Below are positions 6,991 to 14,723 of a stretch of 26,047 bases of DNA, piece by piece. This DNA is from Clostridiales bacterium. GTDB lineage: Bacteria; Bacillota; Clostridia; Oscillospirales; Oscillospiraceae. The stretch's first letter is position 1. Each line of letters begins with the position of its first letter. The translations under genes were made by a program, and so were the position numbers. The stretch covers positions 1 through 26,047 of the forward strand of contig SFIY01000023.1 of assembly GCA_004555205.1 (NCBI GenBank), read 5' to 3'. The notes beneath the pieces are model-generated. The model made no database searches and was not told the origin of the DNA. It saw nothing but the letters and a program-made list of their open reading frames with translations.

Positions 6991-7297
6991 CGGGAGCACA
7001 ATTGGATCACCGAGCCACCTCCCGCAGATTGCGAAAGGCACATTACGCTTTTGTCTCTTCAATCACTCGCAATTTCTTCGATGGTGCGTCAATGATTTTC
7101 AAAATCAAGCTGTTGACATCCTCTGTCGACTTGCCTTCTTGCAGATACTTGTTTCGTGTTGTCATAAGGCATCCGACCAGCAGCCTTTGTTCAAAGTCAT
7201 CTAAGTAGAAGTATTTACGCTTTGTTTTCATAGTCCTTCAACCTCCTTTTTGATTTCACCTATATTATAGGAAAAACAAATAGAAAAATCGAATGTG
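6991..7297 (-). repeat. Inverted duplication, right arm (mate 5001-5344)
   Basis: The reverse complement matches the left arm from the promoter region through the 62-codon gene to the CTGTGCTCCCG-like end (6991). Both arms begin right next to a terminator hairpin on their promoter side. Confidence 0.8.
7043..7231 (-). CDS. Small conserved protein, copy 2 (62 aa, unknown function)
   Basis: This is the mate of the gene at 5068-5256, in opposite orientation. ATG 7231 follows AAAGGAGG by about 10 nt. The protein begins MKTKRKYFYLDDFEQRLLVG and ends 'LILKIIDAPSKKLRVIEETKA'. The changes relative to copy 1 concentrate in residues 25-41, while the first 14 and residues 42-59 are identical. This copy has a better -10 sequence (TATAAT near 7260) than copy 1. 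Function unknown. Confidence 0.75.
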   Translation of the reverse strand: MKTKRKYFYLDDFEQRLLVGCLMTTRNKYLQEGKSTEDVNSLILKIIDAPSKKLRVIEETKA

Positions 7298-7307
7298 CGG
7301 ATAAAGC

Positions 7308-7344
7308 AAAAGTACCGTCTTGGCTATGCCAAGACGGTACTTTT
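7308..7344. terminator. Bidirectional hairpin terminator
   Basis: A 17-bp perfect stem (7308-7324 with 7328-7344) with a TAT loop, A-rich on one side and T-rich on the other. It lies between the promoter of the 62-aa gene copy 2 and the region behind the V-ATPase operon. Confidence 0.75.
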
Positions 7345-7354
7345 GTAATTTGTA

Positions 7355-7438
7355 TCAGAGAATCACCTTCACGGCAAAACCGCCGCTAAAGAAATAGGTG
7401 TTCGTCCAATACACATTTGGTGGAACGGGAGTGTTCAT
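7355..7438 (-). CDS. Possible small ORF or C-terminal gene remnant (27 aa)
   Basis: In the otherwise gene-free stretch 7345-7520, the minus strand reads ATG 7438 to TGA 7355. The peptide begins MNTPVPPNVYWTNTYFFSGG and ends FAVKVIL. AGAGGAG lies 9 nt upstream. The frame stays open a further ~15 codons upstream of the ATG, so it could instead be the last part of a decayed gene. A hairpin with an 11-bp stem (7428-7438 with 7441-7451) covers the start codon. No homologue is recognised; it may be chance. Confidence 0.25.
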   Translation of the reverse strand: MNTPVPPNVYWTNTYFFSGGFAVKVIL

Positions 7439-7522
7439 GGATGAACACTCCTCTTTCGCTCCATTTTCGCCTAAAGTGTATCATGAAACCGTCGTACTTG
7501 AAAATAACGATATATAAGACGG

Positions 7523-7556
7523 AAAAAGAGCATCCTCATACGAGGATGCTCTTTTT
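7523..7556 (-). terminator. Terminator of the V-ATPase operon
   Basis: A 15-bp perfect stem (7523-7537 with 7542-7556), a 4-nt loop and T5 on the minus strand, 14 nt after the stop of the K subunit gene. Confidence 0.9.
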
Positions 7557-7569
7557 GACAAGTTGGGTT

Positions 7570-8007
7570 TTACTGCAGCAGGAGCAGGCTGAACACCAAG
7601 GTGAACAGTGCCACAGTCTCTATGATACCGATGACGATGAAGTAGTTGGCAGTACCCTTACCTGTTTCGCCCAATGCGTCAGCGGCGCAGGCAGCAGCCT
7701 TGCCCTGGAACAGAGCGCTCGTTGCGATGGCGATACCGGCCACGATGCCGACGAACATGGCCAGCGTGGGAGTGGCAGAGCCGCTTTCCACAGCAGAGCG
7801 GATGAAGTTCATCAGCAAGAAGCCGTAGATGGTCTGGGTCAGGGGAGCACCGGCAAAGGCGACCATGATAAAGGAGGCCGGCTTACCGTTAGCATAACAT
7901 TTCTTCCATGCACCCACAGCGGACATGGAGGCGCAGCCGGCGCCGATTGCAGAACCGATGGCGGAAAGGCACAGGGCACAAGCCATACCAATGTATTGAA
8001 TCTCCAT
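7570..8007 (-). CDS. atpK: V/A-type ATPase membrane rotor subunit K (proteolipid)
   Basis: The 145-residue, very hydrophobic protein has four membrane helices in two hairpins, as in the ~16-kDa V-type proteolipids. It forms the c/K ring of the membrane domain. Residues matching the Na+-binding site of the Enterococcus hirae K subunit can be located: T57-Q58 (in GAPLTQTIYG), Q101 (in LFQGKAA) and the ion-carrying E130 (in GIIETVALF). The 29-residue distance between the last two equals that between Q110 and E139 of the E. hirae protein. This supports Na+ coupling, though it does not prove it. It is the last gene of the operon, with GGAGG before ATG 8007 and a terminator right after the stop. 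Confidence 0.96.
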   Translation of the reverse strand: MEIQYIGMACALCLSAIGSAIGAGCASMSAVGAWKKCYANGKPASFIMVAFAGAPLTQTIYGFLLMNFIRSAVESGSATPTLAMFVGIVAGIAIATSALFQGKAAACAADALGETGKGTANYFIVIGIIETVALFTLVFSLLLLQ

Positions 8008-8038
8008 AAAATCCTCCTGAAAATAAAATATTTATTCT

Positions 8039-9856
8039 TTATTTGTTACGTTTACGGAACGGGTCATACGCGGTACCGGACCACTCCATGCCGAGCTGTC
8101 CGGAGAACTCCAAAAGGTTCAGACGCACACCGTGCACCACCACGGACAAAAAGCCCATCACAATGTTCAGGGTATGTCCGATGATCATGATGACGATGCC
8201 TGCGATGACCAGCGGGCCCTTGAAGCCGGCGGCCATATTATTGAAGCTCTGGGCAATGGCCAGCGAGGCCATACCCACGGCAAACAGACGAATGTAGCTC
8301 ATCACGTTGCCGAATGCGCTGATGGTGTTGAGGAATACCGTGAAGGCATCGCCCACACCGGCCTTGAGGCCCTGCGTAAAGGTCTTGCCCGGCGCCATAC
8401 CACCGAAGAGGACCACCAGCAAAAAGCCTGCGCCCACGATGGCACCAACGATGGGCAGATTGACCTGCTGACCGATGACAAGATACAGCACCACGAAGTA
8501 CAGCGAGCAGACGGACATCAGCCAGCCAAGATCAGCCAGCCAGCTCAGGTTTTTCTCCGTCAGCTTTCTGCGGATATTCATGATGCAGGCCAGCGCCAGT
8601 TGGATCGCACCGATACTGAAGCAGAACTTCATGACATTGTTCTGCGCCACCGTGGCGGTGAGTCCGAAGTATTCGGGATAGTTGGCAAAGCCCGGCAGGA
8701 CAAGCGCTTTCAGGAACGGCACCTTCATAGCGCCCTCCAGACCGAACCATGTGCCCGTTATACTGCCCCACACGATGGTGGCAACAGACAGTACAAAGAG
8801 GAGCAGCGTGGCGTTGGAGGTCTTCTTTGTCTTAATGGTGTAGCCGGCGGTACCCAGCAGGAACAGCAATCCGTAGCCCGCATCGCCGATGATCATGGCG
8901 AAGAACAGGGTAAAGAATGCCAGAAACCAGAACGAGATATCATACTCCCGATAGCCCGGCACCGTGCCGAGAATGGCAAATACCGGCTCGATCAGGCGGG
9001 AGATCTTGCTGTAACGCACCTTGGCGGGCACCTTCTCGTCGTCGGGATCCACGTCCTGCAGGGAGTAGGCCCAGTTGTGCGCCTTGGCGGTCTCCACAAA
9101 GGCGGACGTATCCGCTTCGGGAATATAGCCGGAGAGCCACACCAGACCGTTTTCGCTTTCCGCGGTGGCATTCACGGCGGAATACTCAGCGGCGTTTTTG
9201 GTTTTCAGCAGCTGGTCGGAATAACTTTTCAGACAGCCGGCGGCCTTGCAGAGAACGGCATCGCAATTGGCCAGTTCCTTGTCGCACGCAGCGGCCTCCT
9301 GCTCCCATTGGGAAATGCTTTTTTCCGGCAGGGTAAATTCCATCGCCGGAATCGTTTCGTCCAGCGTGCCCAAAACCGCCACGGTCTCCTGCTTTTCTAC
9401 CGGTGCAAGACGGATATAACGGATATCCTCCCGTGCTTGCAGCGTTTGATAGGATTTTTTATCCAGTCGGTAGAAATGGAAATCAAATCCGCCTTGCCGC
9501 AGCTTTATGACATCTTCCGGATCAAAATCGCCCCAGGCGCGCTGCCGTTCAGCGGCAAGCAGGGCAGCGGTACGGGTATTGTTAAGCTCGGCCTTGCGCT
9601 GCAAGGTAGCATCCGTCTCCTGATAGAGCGATTCAAAGGCCTCATCGGAAAGAATCTCCGTTTCGCCGTTCTCCGGCATATAGTCCTTCAGCGCGAAGGA
9701 CAGCCGCGTCAGGGTCTCAAAGCGCTCAATGAGCGCAGGATCGGCATCTTTTTTCTCCGCCAGATGCAGAATACCCAGATCACGGAGCGTGTCCAGCATT
9801 TCTGCGCGTCGGGAGGCCTGAGCCACGATGTAGACGACTTTCATTTTCTCAATCAT
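8039..9856 (-). CDS. atpI: V/A-type ATPase subunit I (a-type stator subunit)
   Basis: The 605-residue protein has the two-part layout of subunit I/a. A soluble N-terminal half (about 1-300) starts MIEKMKVVYIVAQASRRAEM and contains helical hairpins. A membrane half (about 305-595) has seven or eight segments. The C-terminal block 'GHTLNIVMGFLSVVVHG' followed by 'VRLNLLEFSGQLG' is the hallmark of the family and includes the conserved Arg of the ion path. It anchors the stator stalk and forms the ion channel next to the K ring. ATG 9856 overlaps the D stop by 4 nt (ATGA), so translation is coupled to D. The K gene follows after 31 nt. Confidence 0.96.
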   Translation of the reverse strand: MIEKMKVVYIVAQASRRAEMLDTLRDLGILHLAEKKDADPALIERFETLTRLSFALKDYMPENGETEILSDEAFESLYQETDATLQRKAELNNTRTAALLAAERQRAWGDFDPEDVIKLRQGGFDFHFYRLDKKSYQTLQAREDIRYIRLAPVEKQETVAVLGTLDETIPAMEFTLPEKSISQWEQEAAACDKELANCDAVLCKAAGCLKSYSDQLLKTKNAAEYSAVNATAESENGLVWLSGYIPEADTSAFVETAKAHNWAYSLQDVDPDDEKVPAKVRYSKISRLIEPVFAILGTVPGYREYDISFWFLAFFTLFFAMIIGDAGYGLLFLLGTAGYTIKTKKTSNATLLLFVLSVATIVWGSITGTWFGLEGAMKVPFLKALVLPGFANYPEYFGLTATVAQNNVMKFCFSIGAIQLALACIMNIRRKLTEKNLSWLADLGWLMSVCSLYFVVLYLVIGQQVNLPIVGAIVGAGFLLVVLFGGMAPGKTFTQGLKAGVGDAFTVFLNTISAFGNVMSYIRLFAVGMASLAIAQSFNNMAAGFKGPLVIAGIVIMIIGHTLNIVMGFLSVVVHGVRLNLLEFSGQLGMEWSGTAYDPFRKRNK

Positions 9857-10473
9857 GACTTACTCGCCTCCAATCGTTTCTTCTTGGCGATCTTACCGCG
9901 CACCACAGCGCTGGTCTGCTGGTCGCCAAGATAGATGCTGATCATACGAATATTTTCTTTTGCTTCGGGAATTTTCACTTTTTCGAACAGATTCACGCGC
10001 TGAGAAGTCAGCCGAAGCTCCTTGCCCAGAAGATCCACCTGGATTTTCAGTGTCTTCAGCAGGGCGTTCAGCCTTGCGATCTCGCGCATACGGACGAGTG
10101 CTTCGTCCACCCACAGGGGATAATCCGCTACGTCGTATGCTATATCGCAGAAGGTCAGCTCCTCGAACACCGGCACGGTGACGCCGGCGATGTTGGTGTT
10201 TCCGTAGATCACCTTGTCCGGCTTTACCAGATGCTCGATGCTTTTTTCTGCACCGAACAGGGTGTTTTCTGCGAACACGGCGACCCAATCGTCAAGATCC
10301 TTCACCATGGAGGCGTGCTCGGCCTTCTTCTTCTCGTAATCAGCCTCAATCTTCATGATCACCGACTGCAGTTGCTGTTTTTTCAGCTGCAGGGTGGGGA
10401 GATAGCGCTCAAATTGCTTCAGCTGATCCTTTTGTGTTTTCAGTTCGTTTTTCGTGAGTTTCACAGTAGCCAT
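9853..10473 (-). CDS. atpD: V/A-type ATPase central-stalk subunit D
   Basis: The protein begins MATVKLTKNELKTQKDQLKQ and has long N- and C-terminal coiled-coil helices around a short central domain. This is the antiparallel coiled coil that turns inside the A3B3 ring. At about 206 residues it has the normal length. I take ATG 10473 because an AGGTGGG-type site precedes it; an upstream GTG at 10485 would add four residues (MGGT) that lie in that site. It starts 20 nt after the B stop and overlaps subunit I by 4 nt. Confidence 0.94.
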   Translation of the reverse strand: MATVKLTKNELKTQKDQLKQFERYLPTLQLKKQQLQSVIMKIEADYEKKKAEHASMVKDLDDWVAVFAENTLFGAEKSIEHLVKPDKVIYGNTNIAGVTVPVFEELTFCDIAYDVADYPLWVDEALVRMREIARLNALLKTLKIQVDLLGKELRLTSQRVNLFEKVKIPEAKENIRMISIYLGDQQTSAVVRGKIAKKKRLEASKS

Positions 10474-10492
10474 TGTTCCACCCACCTGTTCT

Positions 10493-11782
10493 TTACTGCA
10501 GCGGCTTGGGCCATCTCTCCTGAATCAGGCTGGAGGTCAGACCTGTTTCATTTGGCTCAAAGCACTCGGCCAGAATTTCCCAACCCAGATCCAATGCTTC
10601 CTCCAAAGAGATGTTCACGCTCAGATCCATCAGCTTGGATTCAAAGAGCGCACCGTATTTCAGCAGCTTCTCGTCCCACTCGGACATCAAAAAGCCCATG
10701 GACTTCTTCTCAAGGCTTTCCTTGTAGGCGCTGTACAGCTTGATCATGCCGTCCATCAGACCGCGGTGATCGCTGCGTGTCTTGCCGTTGACGTTTTGCT
10801 TCAGACGGCTCAGAGAGCCGAAGGGCTCAATGTGGCCGTTCTTGAGATAGTACTGACCCTCGGTAATGTAGCCGGTGTTATCCGGTACGGGATGGGTCAC
10901 GTCATCGCCGGGCATAGTGGTGACGGCCAGAATGGTCAGCGAGCCTGCGTTGACAAAGTCCACCGCCTTTTCATAGCGGGTAGCCAGGCAGCTGTAGAGG
11001 TCACCGGGGTAACCGCGGTTAGCGGGCACCTGCTCCATGGTGATGGCGGTTTCCTTATGAGCATCGGCAAAGTTGGTCATGTCAGTCAGCAGCACCAGCA
11101 CACGCTTGCCGTCCAGTGCGAAGCTCTCGGCAACGGCCAGTGCCAGATCCGGCACCATCGTACATTCCACGGTGGGGTCGGAGGCAGTGTGGACAAACAT
11201 GACCGTGTGGCCCATAGCGCCGTTTTTCTCCAGCGTATCGCGGAAGAAGAGGTAGTCATCGTATTTCAGGCCCATGCCGCCCAATACGATCACGTCCACC
11301 TCGGCCTGCATGGCGATGCGGGCCAGCAGCTCGTTATAGGGCTCGCCGGAGGCGGAGAAAATGGGCAGCTTCTGACTTTCCACCAGCGTGTTGAACACGT
11401 CGATCATGGGAATGCCGGTGCGGATCATCGTCTTGGGTACCACGCGGTTGGCGGGGTTAACGGAGGGGCCTGCAATGGGGATCATATTCTCAGAAAGAGA
11501 GGGGCCGTTGTCACGGGGTACGCCGGCGCCGTTGAATACGCGGCCCAGCAGATCATCGGAGTAAGAGATCATCATGGGCTTGCCCAAAAAACGGACAGAG
11601 TCGGTAGTGCTGACACCCTGGGTGCCGGAGAAAACAGACAGATACACCAGATCGCCGTCCAGCTTGATCACGTTGGCGTAGCTGTCGCCCACCATGGCAA
11701 GATCCTCGTTGCGGACGCCATTAGCACGGACGGTAATGACATTGCCGACGATAGATTCAATTTTCGTATAAACTTTCTTCAT
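10493..11782 (-). CDS. atpB: V/A-type ATPase subunit B (non-catalytic)
   Basis: The 429-residue product is a typical regulatory subunit B. It lacks a Walker A loop but keeps the fold landmarks 'GRVFNGAGVPRDNGP', 'RTGIPMIDVFNTLVESQKLPIFSASGEPYNELLARI', 'VLLTDMTNFADAHKE' and 'NRGYPGDLYSCLATRYEKA'. It is slightly shorter than the E. hirae or archaeal proteins (about 460), mainly at the C-terminus. It alternates with A in the hexameric head. ATG 11782 begins 12 nt after the A stop. Confidence 0.96.
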   Translation of the reverse strand: MKKVYTKIESIVGNVITVRANGVRNEDLAMVGDSYANVIKLDGDLVYLSVFSGTQGVSTTDSVRFLGKPMMISYSDDLLGRVFNGAGVPRDNGPSLSENMIPIAGPSVNPANRVVPKTMIRTGIPMIDVFNTLVESQKLPIFSASGEPYNELLARIAMQAEVDVIVLGGMGLKYDDYLFFRDTLEKNGAMGHTVMFVHTASDPTVECTMVPDLALAVAESFALDGKRVLVLLTDMTNFADAHKETAITMEQVPANRGYPGDLYSCLATRYEKAVDFVNAGSLTILAVTTMPGDDVTHPVPDNTGYITEGQYYLKNGHIEPFGSLSRLKQNVNGKTRSDHRGLMDGMIKLYSAYKESLEKKSMGFLMSEWDEKLLKYGALFESKLMDLSVNISLEEALDLGWEILAECFEPNETGLTSSLIQERWPKPLQ

Positions 11783-11794
11783 CCTCGCACCTCC

Positions 11795-13522
11795 TCAGTC
11801 AACGGCCTTTGCCGTATAAAAGTCCACGACGACCTTTTCCTGTGCGGCAAATTCCGGCGAGTTGAAAACGGTGTTATGCCAGTCAAGCAGCTCCTGACGC
11901 AGCTGGTTAAAAAAAGCACGGATGTCCTTCTTGCTGCCGATCTGGTAGGAACGCATGAGAATATCATACATAATGGCAAATTCGTGGGTCTGACGCTCCG
12001 GCTCGCAGGCGGCATCGATGGGAGCAAAGGAGTTCTGCTGCAGATACACAGCATCCAGCAGCTCGCCCTTCTGATAGATCATGTAGTCCTCGTCAGAGGT
12101 ACCTTCTTCGCCCACCACCTTCATCATCTGGTTGATCTCATTGCTGCGGATCAGGATGGCACGGGCCTCCTCCACCTTGTTATGATCCACGATGCCGTGG
12201 TACTTAGACCAGGAGTCCAGCGGGTGGATGGCAGGATACTTACGGGCGTCGGAACGCTCACGGCTCAGGCCGTGGAATGCACCTACCACCTTCAAGGTGG
12301 CTTGAGTCACAGGTTCTTCAAAGTTGCCGCCGGCAGGGGAAACAGTGCCGCCCACAGTGATAGAGGCGACGCGGCCGTCATACAGACGCACCTTACCGGC
12401 ACGTTCATAGAAGGAGGCAATGACGGATTCCAGATAGGCGGGGAAGGCCTCCTCACCGGGAATCTCCTCCAGACGGCCGCTCATCTCACGCATGGCCTGC
12501 GCCCAGCGGGAGGTGGAGTCAGCCAGCAGCAGGACGGACAGCCCCATCTGGCGGTAATATTCGGCAATGGTCATGCCGGTGTAAACAGAAGCCTCGCGGG
12601 ATGCCACGGGCATGGAGGAGGTATTGCAGATGATGATGGTGCGTTCCATCAGGCTGCGGCCGGTACGGGGGTCGACCAGTTCAGGGAACTCCTTCAACAC
12701 CTCTACCACTTCGCCGGCACGCTCACCGCAGGCGACAATAATGACCACGTCCACATCGGCGTTCTTTGCTTCCATGTGCTGCAGCACGGTCTTGCCGGCA
12801 CCGAAGGGACCGGGCACGCAGAAGGTGCCGCCCTTGGCCACGGGCAGGAAGGTGTCGATGCAGCGGATCTTCGTGATCAGGGGCTCATCGGGACGCAGAC
12901 GCTGATCGTAGCAGGTGATGGCCTTTTTCACAGGCCAGCTCTGCACCATGGTCAGCTCTTTTTCCACGCCCTTTTCATCGCGCACCACAGCCACGGTGCT
13001 GCGCACATTATAGGTGCCCTGCGGCACCACAGACACCACGGTCCAACTGCCCTTGCAGGAGAAGGGAACCATGATGTGGTGGGTAAACAGGCCTTCGGGC
13101 ACGGTACCCACGGTGTCGCCGCACTGCAAAACGTCGCCGGCCTTTACAGCGGGCGTAAATTCCCAGTCCTTATTGGGAATGGGATCGAGGTAAACACCGC
13201 GCTCGAGAAAGACACCGCACTGCTCTGCCAGCTCCGGCAGCGGATTCTGCAGGCCGTCATAGATCTGAGTCAGCAGGCCCGGGCCAAGCTCCACGCTTAA
13301 AAGCTCACCGGTGAATTCCACCTTGTCGCCCACCTGAATGCCCGAGGTCACTTCATAGATCTGCATACTGGCAACGCCGTTTGCTATGCGGATGACCTCA
13401 CCCTTCAGCTTTGTGTCGCCCACTAAAACGTAGCCGACTTCGTTTTTGCGGATGGAACCGTCCACGTGTACGGAAACAAGGTTACCGTTAACGCCGGTCA
13501 CACTTCCGGTTGCGTAATCCAT
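11795..13522 (-). CDS. atpA: V/A-type ATPase catalytic subunit A
   Basis: The 575-residue product starts MDYATGSVTGVNGNLVSVHV. It has the A-type Walker A loop GPFGAGKT at residues 238-245, the catalytic glutamate in 'ACGERAGEVVEV' (E267), and 'LADSTSRWAQAMREMSGRL' further on. The long insertion between the beta-barrel and the nucleotide-binding domain (about residues 110-195) marks it as a V/A-type A subunit rather than F-type beta. It hydrolyses or makes ATP in the soluble head. The gene lies between DUF2764 and B. Confidence 0.97.
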   Translation of the reverse strand: MDYATGSVTGVNGNLVSVHVDGSIRKNEVGYVLVGDTKLKGEVIRIANGVASMQIYEVTSGIQVGDKVEFTGELLSVELGPGLLTQIYDGLQNPLPELAEQCGVFLERGVYLDPIPNKDWEFTPAVKAGDVLQCGDTVGTVPEGLFTHHIMVPFSCKGSWTVVSVVPQGTYNVRSTVAVVRDEKGVEKELTMVQSWPVKKAITCYDQRLRPDEPLITKIRCIDTFLPVAKGGTFCVPGPFGAGKTVLQHMEAKNADVDVVIIVACGERAGEVVEVLKEFPELVDPRTGRSLMERTIIICNTSSMPVASREASVYTGMTIAEYYRQMGLSVLLLADSTSRWAQAMREMSGRLEEIPGEEAFPAYLESVIASFYERAGKVRLYDGRVASITVGGTVSPAGGNFEEPVTQATLKVVGAFHGLSRERSDARKYPAIHPLDSWSKYHGIVDHNKVEEARAILIRSNEINQMMKVVGEEGTSDEDYMIYQKGELLDAVYLQQNSFAPIDAACEPERQTHEFAIMYDILMRSYQIGSKKDIRAFFNQLRQELLDWHNTVFNSPEFAAQEKVVVDFYTAKAVD

Positions 13523-13538
13523 TTATATCACCGTCCTA

Positions 13539-14060
13539 TTACATATTCATGATTTGCTGCTGCAGCCCGTCAACAATGCGGCCAAGCTCCGCTTTTCCTT
13601 CTTGCTGACGGAAAACCGTCTTGCGCTCCAGCAGCTTCAGCTTCATGGCGTAGCCCACCAGTGCACAGTCGTCAAAATAGTGCATATTCACCAGCTCGTC
13701 CAGCTTCTGAAACTGCAGGGTGAGCAGTATTTTTTCTGCTTCCAGTGGGTTTTTCTCGTTCATCACGGCGGTAATGATGCGCACCGCATCACTGTCGCGG
13801 TTGTTAGGCGCCTGACAGGGTCGCCCCAGCTTCTGATTGCGCTGATAGACCAGTTCTTCGTTCAGCGTGCCGTAAAATTTTGCCCACTGGGAAACCATCG
13901 GGCCCTCCGAGGAGGCCGCCGTCAGATTCTCCAGCATCTGATACCGTGCCGGAGACACATTGCCGCTGCACATCCGCAGGAATGCGTCATAGGAAAAAGG
14001 CATTTCGCCGTCTGCCTTCAGCATCGGCAGACTCGACATCAGGTAGTAGTAAGAAGACAT
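13539..14060 (-). CDS. DUF2764 protein of the V-ATPase operon
   Basis: This soluble ~173-residue protein starts MSSYYYLMSSLPMLKADGEM, the typical start of DUF2764. It is rich in helices, with 'YGTLNEELVYQRNQKLGR', 'NPLEAEKILLTLQFQKLDEL' and 'ALVGYAMKLKLLERK'. The start at 14060 is preferred over 14066 because AAGGAG then lies 9 nt upstream. DUF2764 genes are known to sit between subunits E and A in V-ATPase operons of Bacteroidetes, spirochaetes and chlamydiae that lack recognisable C/d, F and G genes, exactly as here. It probably fills a structural place in the complex, perhaps that of subunit C/d, but this is inference. Confidence 0.85.
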   Translation of the reverse strand: MSSYYYLMSSLPMLKADGEMPFSYDAFLRMCSGNVSPARYQMLENLTAASSEGPMVSQWAKFYGTLNEELVYQRNQKLGRPCQAPNNRDSDAVRIITAVMNEKNPLEAEKILLTLQFQKLDELVNMHYFDDCALVGYAMKLKLLERKTVFRQQEGKAELGRIVDGLQQQIMNM

Positions 14061-14073
14061 TGCCATTCGCTCC

Positions 14074-14634
14074 TTAAAAACTCAGCTCAGGGAAGAAGGG
14101 CAGCAGCATTTTGGTCAGCTCCTCATCGGAGCAGTCAAAATAGCCGGAGCCGTCCTTAGCGGCCAGACGGAAGCCGTAACGCACATTGGGGGAGATGCGG
14201 ATCTCCATGCCGTTGCGGATCTGTTCAGCCAGCTCGCCCTTCAGACCCTCAGTGACCTGCGCCACCTCTGCGGCATAATCGGCGGGATTTTCGTCTGCCA
14301 TGGCGGCCTTGATCAGTGCAGCCAAGGTGTCACCCTGCACGGTCTTGGCAACATCGGCCTCCAGAAGATTTTCAAATTTGGCCTGTACGGCGTCCTTAAA
14401 AGAAAGCATGGCATCACGCTGTGCGTGTTCTGCACCGACCTTGGCACTATCTTTCATGAGGTCGATTTCTTTTTTGGACTTCGCCTCGATCCGTTCTGCT
14501 TCGGATTTCGCCTGAGCGATAATGGCGGCAGCCTTTTCGTTTGCCTCGGCAATAATACGATCAGCCTCGGCCTTTGCCACTTCGATTCCTTCCTTCTGGA
14601 TAGAAGAAACCAATTCCTGGATCTGCAGTTCCAT
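14074..14634 (-). CDS. atpE: V/A-type ATPase peripheral-stalk subunit E
   Basis: The 186-residue product has a long Ala/Glu/Lys-rich N-terminal coiled coil (about 1-90, with 'AEADRIIAEANEKAAAIIAQ') and a small C-terminal domain ending in 'LLPFFPELSF'. This is the layout of the E subunit, which links the head to subunit I. It is the first gene of the operon; GAGGAGG precedes ATG 14634 by 9 nt, and the promoter lies 40-70 nt upstream. No G subunit gene, its usual partner in the stalk, is present nearby. Confidence 0.9.
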   Translation of the reverse strand: MELQIQELVSSIQKEGIEVAKAEADRIIAEANEKAAAIIAQAKSEAERIEAKSKKEIDLMKDSAKVGAEHAQRDAMLSFKDAVQAKFENLLEADVAKTVQGDTLAALIKAAMADENPADYAAEVAQVTEGLKGELAEQIRNGMEIRISPNVRYGFRLAAKDGSGYFDCSDEELTKMLLPFFPELSF

Positions 14635-14675
14635 GCAACAATTCCTCCTCGGGTAAAAATATATGTAATGAACAA

Positions 14676-14704
14676 ATTATACAGTATTGTGCCGTGATTG
14701 TCCA
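14676..14704 (-). promoter_or_regulatory. Promoter of the V-ATPase operon
   Basis: Minus strand: TGGACA (14699-14704; 5/6 to consensus), 17-nt spacer, perfect TATAAT (14676-14681), about 42 nt upstream of ATG 14634. The -35 box spans the junction of two tandem 21-bp repeats. Confidence 0.8.
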
Positions 14705-14723
14705 GTATTGTGCCGTGATTGTC
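14682..14723. repeat. Perfect 21-bp tandem duplication in the V-ATPase promoter
   Basis: 14682-14702 and 14703-14723 are identical and adjacent. The repeat starts right beside the -10 box and ends exactly at the stop codon of the neighbouring upstream gene (14724). Confidence 0.97.

Noticed and set aside
5001..7297. The inverted arms as IS-element terminal repeats with a transposase inside
   Set aside because: No transposase frame lies between the arms, and the arms themselves carry intact small genes; a classical insertion sequence is not supported.
8132..9934. A 600-codon plus-strand frame opposite subunit I
   Set aside because: Same reasons: antisense to a certain gene, with a composition typical of shadows.
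10454..13300. A 948-codon open frame on the plus strand opposite V-ATPase subunits A and B
   Set aside because: It mirrors highly conserved genes on the other strand, is very rich in His/Gly/Gln/Val as antisense frames are, and has no ribosome site. It is a shadow of GC-rich codon usage.
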